Assembly: GCF_003217235.1 (NCBI RefSeq)
Contig: NZ_QJTF01000014.1
Coordinates: 1 to 64,000 of the forward strand
Direction of reading: 5' to 3'
Source of the DNA: Paramesorhizobium leguminum
GTDB lineage: Bacteria > Pseudomonadota > Alphaproteobacteria > Rhizobiales > Rhizobiaceae
DNA length: 64,000 bases
The notes under the pieces are model-generated. The model had not been told where the DNA came from. It did not search any database and saw only the letters and a list, made by a program, of their open reading frames with translations. Below, piece after piece: positions 59,765-64,000 of this stretch; position 1 is the stretch's first letter; every line of letters begins with the position of its first letter. The translations under genes and the position numbers were made by a program.

Positions 59765-60355
59765 TCAGATCGCTCCACCCAGCATCGCCACGCCGATAAG
59801 CGCAATCGTGCCGCCCCCAAGTCGCATGGCTGAAACGGACCTGATACGACCGCTTGCCGCCCCAAGGCCGATACCGGCGATGTGCAAAAGAGCCGTCGCC
59901 GCCATGAAGCCCAGCGCATAGGCAAGGCCGGATCTATCCAGCGGCATTTCCGCGCCATGGGCATAGCCATGGAAAACGGCAAAGAGCCCAACAACGGTCA
60001 TTGCCACCGCGACTGGGGCTTTCCAGCGCAAGGCCACGGCGAGGCCTAGAACGACCAGCGAGGCGGCGATGCCGGCCTCGACGAAGGGGAGGGCGGTTCC
60101 CTCCATACCCATGAGGCCGCCGAAGGCCATCATCAGGACGAAGCTCGCAGGCACCAGCCAGAGCGCGCGGCCGCCAAGGAGGAAGGCAAACATGCCGACT
60201 GCAATCATTGCAAGCATATGATCGAGGCCGCCTATCGGATGCATGAAGCCATGAACGAGGCCGCTGGTCCCGCCGGCGCCAGTATGGGCGTGGGCGAGCG
60301 CTGGGGCGACGGTGAAAGCCGCGGTGATCAGGATATGTCTGGTCGGTGATTTCAT
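59765..60355 (-). CDS. HupE/UreJ family membrane protein
   Basis: 196 aa from the ATG at 60355, with GGGGAACG upstream. Signal-like first helix ending in ALAHAHTG, then HPIGGLDHMLAMIAVGM with the histidines thought to bind nickel or cobalt, and HGYAHGAEMP. About six membrane segments. HupE/UreJ proteins are believed to bring nickel to urease or hydrogenase. Divergent from urtA across 151 bp, it fits a nickel supply for urease, whose genes are outside the window. Confidence 0.88.
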   Translation of the reverse strand: MKSPTRHILITAAFTVAPALAHAHTGAGGTSGLVHGFMHPIGGLDHMLAMIAVGMFAFLLGGRALWLVPASFVLMMAFGGLMGMEGTALPFVEAGIAASLVVLGLAVALRWKAPVAVAMTVVGLFAVFHGYAHGAEMPLDRSGLAYALGFMAATALLHIAGIGLGAASGRIRSVSAMRLGGGTIALIGVAMLGGAI

Positions 60356-60506
60356 TGATTGCGTTCCCCTGATGGATCGGATTCCCCGGCGGGTATGCAA
60401 TAGCATGGTCGGGAAGCCTGTATCTACGCAGAATGACGTATGTGCAGCGCCGCCCCGCCGCCCCATAGTTCGCCAGGTAACGAAGAACAATGAGGGGTTC
60501 AATCCG

Positions 60507-61799
60507 ATGAGTATTAAGTCGCGCCTCACGGGCGCATTCCTTGCCGCCGCCCTCTCGGTGACGGCGCTTCATAGCGCGCTTGCGGCTGACGATACGATCA
60601 AGGTCGGCATCCTGCATTCGCTTTCCGGCACCATGGCGATTTCGGAGACGACGCTGAAGGACGCCATGCTGATGCTCATCGAGGAGCAGAACAAGAAGGG
60701 CGGCCTGCTCGGCAAGAAACTCGAGGCCGTGGTCGTCGATCCCGCCTCGGACTGGCCGCTGTTCGCGGAAAAGGCGCGTGAGCTGATTTCGGTCAACAAG
60801 GTTTCGGCGGTGTTCGGCTGCTGGACGTCGGTGTCGCGCAAGTCCGTGCTGCCGGTGTTCGAGGAACTGAATTCGATCCTGTTCTATCCGGTCCAGTATG
60901 AGGGTGAAGAGAGCCAGCGCAACGTCTTCTACACCGGCGCGGCGCCCAACCAGCAGGCGATCCCCGCCGTCGATTATCTGATGGAGAGCGAGGGCGTCGA
61001 GCGCTGGGTGCTCGCCGGCACCGATTATGTCTATCCGCGCACGACCAACAAGATCCTCGAAGCCTACCTCAAGTCCAAGGGCGTCGCGTCCGAGGATATC
61101 ATGATCAATTATACGCCGTTCGGTCATTCCGACTGGCAGACGATCGTCTCCGACATCAAGAAGTTCGGCTCGGCGGGCAAGAAGACCGCCGTCGTCTCGA
61201 CCATCAACGGCGACGCCAATGTGCCGTTCTACAAGGAACTCGCCAACCAGGGCGTCAAGGCCGAGGACATTCCGGTCGTCGCGTTCTCCGTCGGCGAAGA
61301 GGAACTCGCCGGGCTCGATACGAAGCCTCTCGTCGGCCATCTCGCCGCGTGGAACTACTTCCAGTCGATCGACACGCCGGCCAATGCCGCGTTCATCAAG
61401 GAGTGGAAAGCTTTCACCAAGAACGACAAGCGCGTGACCAACGATCCGATGGAAGCGCACTATATCGGCTTCAATATGTGGCTGAAGGCGGTCGAAAAGG
61501 CCGGTACGACCGACACGGACAAGGTGATCGACGCGATGGTCGGCGTCTCGGTGCCGAACTTGACGGGCGGTTATTCCGCAATGATGCCGAACCACCATAT
61601 CACCAAGCCCGTGCTCATCGGCGAAATCCAGGATAACGGCCAGTTCGAGACCGTGTGGAAGACGCCCGGTCTGGTTATCGGTGACGAATGGTCGGATTAC
61701 CTGCCGGATTCCAAGGACCTGATCTCGGATTGGCGCGCCCCGATGTCCTGCGGGAATTTCAATGTTGCCACGGGTAAGTGCGGCGGCAAGGGTTCGTGA
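60507..61799 (+). CDS. urtA: Urea ABC transporter substrate-binding protein
   Basis: 430 aa. Signal peptide of about 27 residues ending HSALA-ADD. Livk-type SBP with the UrtA-specific stretches VGILHSLSGTMAISETTLKD, CWTSVSRKSVLPVFEE, LFYPVQYEGEE and GGYSAMMPNHHITKPVLIGE. The ATG at 60507 has GAGGGG about 9 nt upstream; the frame is open to 60312 but not conserved there. Leads the urtABC genes for high-affinity urea uptake, typically under nitrogen control. Confidence 0.96.
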   Translation: MSIKSRLTGAFLAAALSVTALHSALAADDTIKVGILHSLSGTMAISETTLKDAMLMLIEEQNKKGGLLGKKLEAVVVDPASDWPLFAEKARELISVNKVSAVFGCWTSVSRKSVLPVFEELNSILFYPVQYEGEESQRNVFYTGAAPNQQAIPAVDYLMESEGVERWVLAGTDYVYPRTTNKILEAYLKSKGVASEDIMINYTPFGHSDWQTIVSDIKKFGSAGKKTAVVSTINGDANVPFYKELANQGVKAEDIPVVAFSVGEEELAGLDTKPLVGHLAAWNYFQSIDTPANAAFIKEWKAFTKNDKRVTNDPMEAHYIGFNMWLKAVEKAGTTDTDKVIDAMVGVSVPNLTGGYSAMMPNHHITKPVLIGEIQDNGQFETVWKTPGLVIGDEWSDYLPDSKDLISDWRAPMSCGNFNVATGKCGGKGS

Positions 61800-61803
61800 T
61801 CAC

Positions 61804-63750
61804 ATGTTGATGCGGCTTGGGCAGTTTGCGATGAATTGGAAGCACTGGCGGGACAGCGCCGCACTCGGTTCAGCCAGGTATCGTCCCGTCCTCCAGTCGT
61901 CATCCTCGGGCTTGACCCGAGGATCCACGGCTAGGGGGCAGGAACGGAACTGTCATCCGCTACGGGATCGTAAAAACTTCATTCGAAATATCGGGCGCCC
62001 TATGCTTGCTGGAATGCAACTGCTGCTGTGGAAAGCTCAGCACTCCCTTGCCGTGGATCCTCGGGTCAAGCCCGAGGATGACGCTGGGGGGAGGGGGAGA
62101 TGCCCGGCAGGGCAGAGGGGGGTATCTGGCGAATTCATCAAAACAGGAATCGCACTCCTGCTCCTGGCGATTTCGCTTCTGATTATGCCTGTCACCGCTT
62201 CCCACGCCGCTGACGACATCCGCGCCATGGTCAATGCGCTCGGCGAGGGCAATTTCTCCGAAAACCGCAAGCAGATCGAGGAACTGGCCAAAACCGGCGA
62301 TCTAAAGCTCGTGCCGATGCTGGAGGCCATGAGCAAAGGCGATCTCTATCAGCGCAAGACCGACAAACAGGTGTTCATCGCCAAACCAGCCGGCTCCAGT
62401 TTCAAGCTGATCGACCCGCTCACCGGAGCGGGTGCGGGCGAAGAGGCGCAGGGCGGGCTTGAAAAGATCAAGGTCAACAACAGCCTGCGTCGCGCGGTTC
62501 GCGATGCCGTCGGCGGCCTGACACTGATGAGCCCTGATGATGCGGTGCGTTTGCAAGCGGCGCGGACCATTCTTGCCTCGCCGTCGGAAGATTCGCTAGA
62601 ACTGGTCGATAAGGCGCTGGCCACGGAAAAGAGCGCGGCGGTCAAGCCGGTGCTCGAACAGGCGCGCGCGGCCTCGCTCCTCCTTTCCAGCCGTCCCGTC
62701 GAGCAAAAGAAGGAAGCCGTCGCCACCATCCGCGCCATCGGCGGGCAGGAATCATTGGGCCTTCTCTCATCCGTGCTTGGCAACGCGGATGCGAGCCTCA
62801 AGCCTGACATCGAGGCCGCCATCGCTTCGATAGAGCAAGACCGGCAGCTCTGGGGCGTGGCGCAGAATGTCTGGTATGGGTTGTCGCTGGGCTCGGTCCT
62901 GCTTCTCGCCGCCATCGGCCTCGCCATAACCTTCGGCGTGATGGGTATCATCAACATGGCGCATGGCGAAATGGTGATGCTCGGCGCCTATACCACCTTC
63001 GTCGTGCAGGAAATCATCCGCTCGTCATTTCCTGCATTGTTCGACTGGTCGCTCGCCATCGCGCTGCCGCTTGCCTTCCTCGTCACCGGCGTTGTCGGGC
63101 TGGCGATCGAGCGCGGCGTCATCCGCTTTCTCTATGGCCGCCCACTGGAGACGCTGCTCGCCACCTGGGGCGTCTCGCTGATCCTGCAACAGGCGGTGCG
63201 CACCATCTTCGGCCCAACCAATCGCGAGGTCGGCAATCCCGCGTGGATGTCCGGCGCGTTCGAGCTTGGCGGGCTGACGATCACCTGGAACCGGCTGTGG
63301 ATCGTCTTCTTCGCGCTGGCGGTCTTTGCCGCGCTGCTCTTTCTGCTCAAGAAAACGCCGCTGGGCCTGCAGATGCGAGCGGTGACGCAGAACCGTCGCA
63401 TGGCCGCGTCGATGGGCATTCGCACGCCTTGGGTCGATGCGTTGACCTTTGCGCTCGGCTCCGGCATCGCGGGCATCGCCGGCGTGGCGCTCAGCCAGAT
63501 CGACAATGTTTCGCCCAACCTCGGTCAGGGCTACATCATCGACAGCTTCATGGTGGTGGTCTTCGGCGGGGTCGGCAATCTGTGGGGAACGCTGGTCGGC
63601 GCCTTCACGCTCGGCATTCTCAACAAGTTCCTTGAGCCCTATGCCGGAGCGGTACTCGGCAAGATTCTCGTGCTCGTGCTGATCATCCTGTTCATCCAGA
63701 AGCGGCCACGCGGTCTCTTCGCACTCAAGGGAAGGGCGGTGGAAGCATGA
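61804..63750 (+). CDS. urtB: Urea ABC transporter permease UrtB, start disturbed by repeats
   Basis: Conserved UrtB begins only around 62150 with the hydrophobic signal ALLLLAISLLIMPVTASHAA. It continues with a periplasmic HEAT-like region (to about 62850) and the LivH-type permease (GVMGIINMAHGEMVMLGAY, GVGNLWGTLVGAF). Between urtA and the signal lies a composite of two MITEs, and no ATG, GTG or TTG stands between the repeats and the signal. Possible starts are the ATG at 61804 (AAGGG upstream, used here), ATG 62002, or GTG 62053, each of which would put element-coded residues at the N-terminus. The ATG at 62185 would remove the signal. The 3' end overlaps urtC by 4 nt. Confidence 0.85.
   Translation: MLMRLGQFAMNWKHWRDSAALGSARYRPVLQSSSSGLTRGSTARGQERNCHPLRDRKNFIRNIGRPMLAGMQLLLWKAQHSLAVDPRVKPEDDAGGRGRCPAGQRGVSGEFIKTGIALLLLAISLLIMPVTASHAADDIRAMVNALGEGNFSENRKQIEELAKTGDLKLVPMLEAMSKGDLYQRKTDKQVFIAKPAGSSFKLIDPLTGAGAGEEAQGGLEKIKVNNSLRRAVRDAVGGLTLMSPDDAVRLQAARTILASPSEDSLELVDKALATEKSAAVKPVLEQARAASLLLSSRPVEQKKEAVATIRAIGGQESLGLLSSVLGNADASLKPDIEAAIASIEQDRQLWGVAQNVWYGLSLGSVLLLAAIGLAITFGVMGIINMAHGEMVMLGAYTTFVVQEIIRSSFPALFDWSLAIALPLAFLVTGVVGLAIERGVIRFLYGRPLETLLATWGVSLILQQAVRTIFGPTNREVGNPAWMSGAFELGGLTITWNRLWIVFFALAVFAALLFLLKKTPLGLQMRAVTQNRRMAASMGIRTPWVDALTFALGSGIAGIAGVALSQIDNVSPNLGQGYIIDSFMVVVFGGVGNLWGTLVGAFTLGILNKFLEPYAGAVLGKILVLVLIILFIQKRPRGLFALKGRAVEA
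61898..62083. repeat. 186-bp MITE with 34-bp perfect terminal repeats
   Basis: Left arm 61898-61931 and right arm 62050-62083 are perfect reverse complements; the arms contain the nested palindrome CCTCGGGCTTGACCCGAGG. It lies in the 5' part of the urtB frame. Confidence 0.9.
62091..62123. repeat. Right-end fragment of the 159-bp MITE family
   Basis: Matches the right end of copy 1, and the similarity continues beyond it (GTATCTGGCG, then TTCATCAAAACA). The left arm is missing; it abuts the 186-bp element. Confidence 0.8.
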
Positions 63751-64000
63751 TTACTTCGTTTCTCATCAAATCCTTCGACCGCACCGTCATCGTCGCGGTC
63801 GCCATCCTGCTGGCGCTCGCCGCGCTCATCCCGGCGCTGAACCTTCTGACCGGCCCGGACCATCCGCTGCATGTGCCGACCTATCTCGTCTCGCTGTTCG
63901 GCAAATACCTCACCTATGCCCTGCTCGCCCTGGCGCTCGACCTCGTCTGGGGCTTCTGCGGCATTCTCTCGCTCGGCCATGCGGCCTTCTTCGCGCTCGG
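63747..64000 (+). CDS. urtC: Urea ABC transporter permease UrtC (5' part)
   Basis: The ATG overlaps the urtB stop as ATGA. 84 residues are visible, with a first helix IVAVAILLALAALIPALNLL, then LVSLFGKYLTYALLALALDLVWG and CGILSLGHAAFFALG, the conserved LivM/UrtC entry. The gene runs off the window end. urtD and urtE are expected to follow. Confidence 0.93.
   Translation, partial: MITSFLIKSFDRTVIVAVAILLALAALIPALNLLTGPDHPLHVPTYLVSLFGKYLTYALLALALDLVWGFCGILSLGHAAFFAL

Noticed and set aside
61804-62123. A novel N-terminal domain of UrtB
   Set aside because: The residues are translated MITE sequence, not a conserved protein domain.
46491-62123. CRISPR array
   Set aside because: The repeats are long single palindromes of different families, without regular short repeats and spacers or cas genes.
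1-64000. tRNA, rRNA or riboswitch genes
   Set aside because: I looked for cloverleaf-like and conserved rRNA segments and for known leader motifs and saw none that I could support by eye.

Overview
The window looks like chromosomal DNA of an alphaproteobacterium of the Hyphomicrobiales, probably Brucellaceae-like (Ochrobactrum/Brucella). This placement is inferred from gene content, GC-rich coding and the repeat families; no rRNA or tRNA is present to confirm it. About 60 genes can be supported, including one truncated gene and one cut by the window end.

Layout. (1) 1-2.65 kb: an AT-rich edge with a 5'-truncated short-chain dehydrogenase, then a small operon (unknown protein, DoxX, YHS). (2) 2.67-8.5 kb: a five-gene minus-strand operon (TPR38-like, membrane protein, ThDP enzyme, OpgC-like, class III CoA transferase), with a divergent TetR gene. 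(3) 9.4-12.6 kb: an ECF sigma factor with its NrsF-type membrane anti-sigma factor, arsC and an MFS transporter. (4) 12.66-19.5 kb: minus-strand purine genes xdhA-xdhB-xdhC, puuD, uraD and hiuH. (5) 19.7-41.6 kb: a surface polysaccharide locus. It holds a flippase, a Wzy-like polymerase, a ligase-like protein, an initiating sugar transferase, two further glycosyltransferases, dTDP-rhamnose genes, wecB/wecC, and an acetamidino-sugar cassette followed by a bi-domain oxidoreductase and a heparinase-like protein. (6) 41.9-43.7 kb: an AztD-ZinT fusion with two Zur-box-like sites upstream. (7) 44-55 kb: a PotABCD-type ABC transporter behind a sigma-54-type promoter, a hydantoin/allantoin racemase, allA, allantoicase, puuE, and an amino-acid-type ABC transporter. 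(8) 55.3-64 kb: a hybrid histidine kinase with an NCS1-permease-like sensor domain, a LuxR-type response regulator, hupE/ureJ and urtABC (urtC is cut by the window end).

Regions 4, 7 and 8 together form an almost complete route from hypoxanthine/xanthine through urate, allantoin, allantoate and ureidoglycolate to urea, plus urea import. The polysaccharide locus sits in the middle of this route, with palindromic repeats at its edges, so it may be a replaceable insertion.

Two signals stand out. First, the sigma gene and the DoxX/YHS operon share the motif TGTAACAA-N14-ACGAATTGGT with identical spacing; a weaker version lies upstream of the five-gene operon. This defines a small, testable sigma regulon. 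Second, the 46-62 kb part is dense in MITE-like palindromes of at least five families. Three lie directly upstream of start codons and are open in frame with the gene; in urtB a composite element appears to have displaced the original start.
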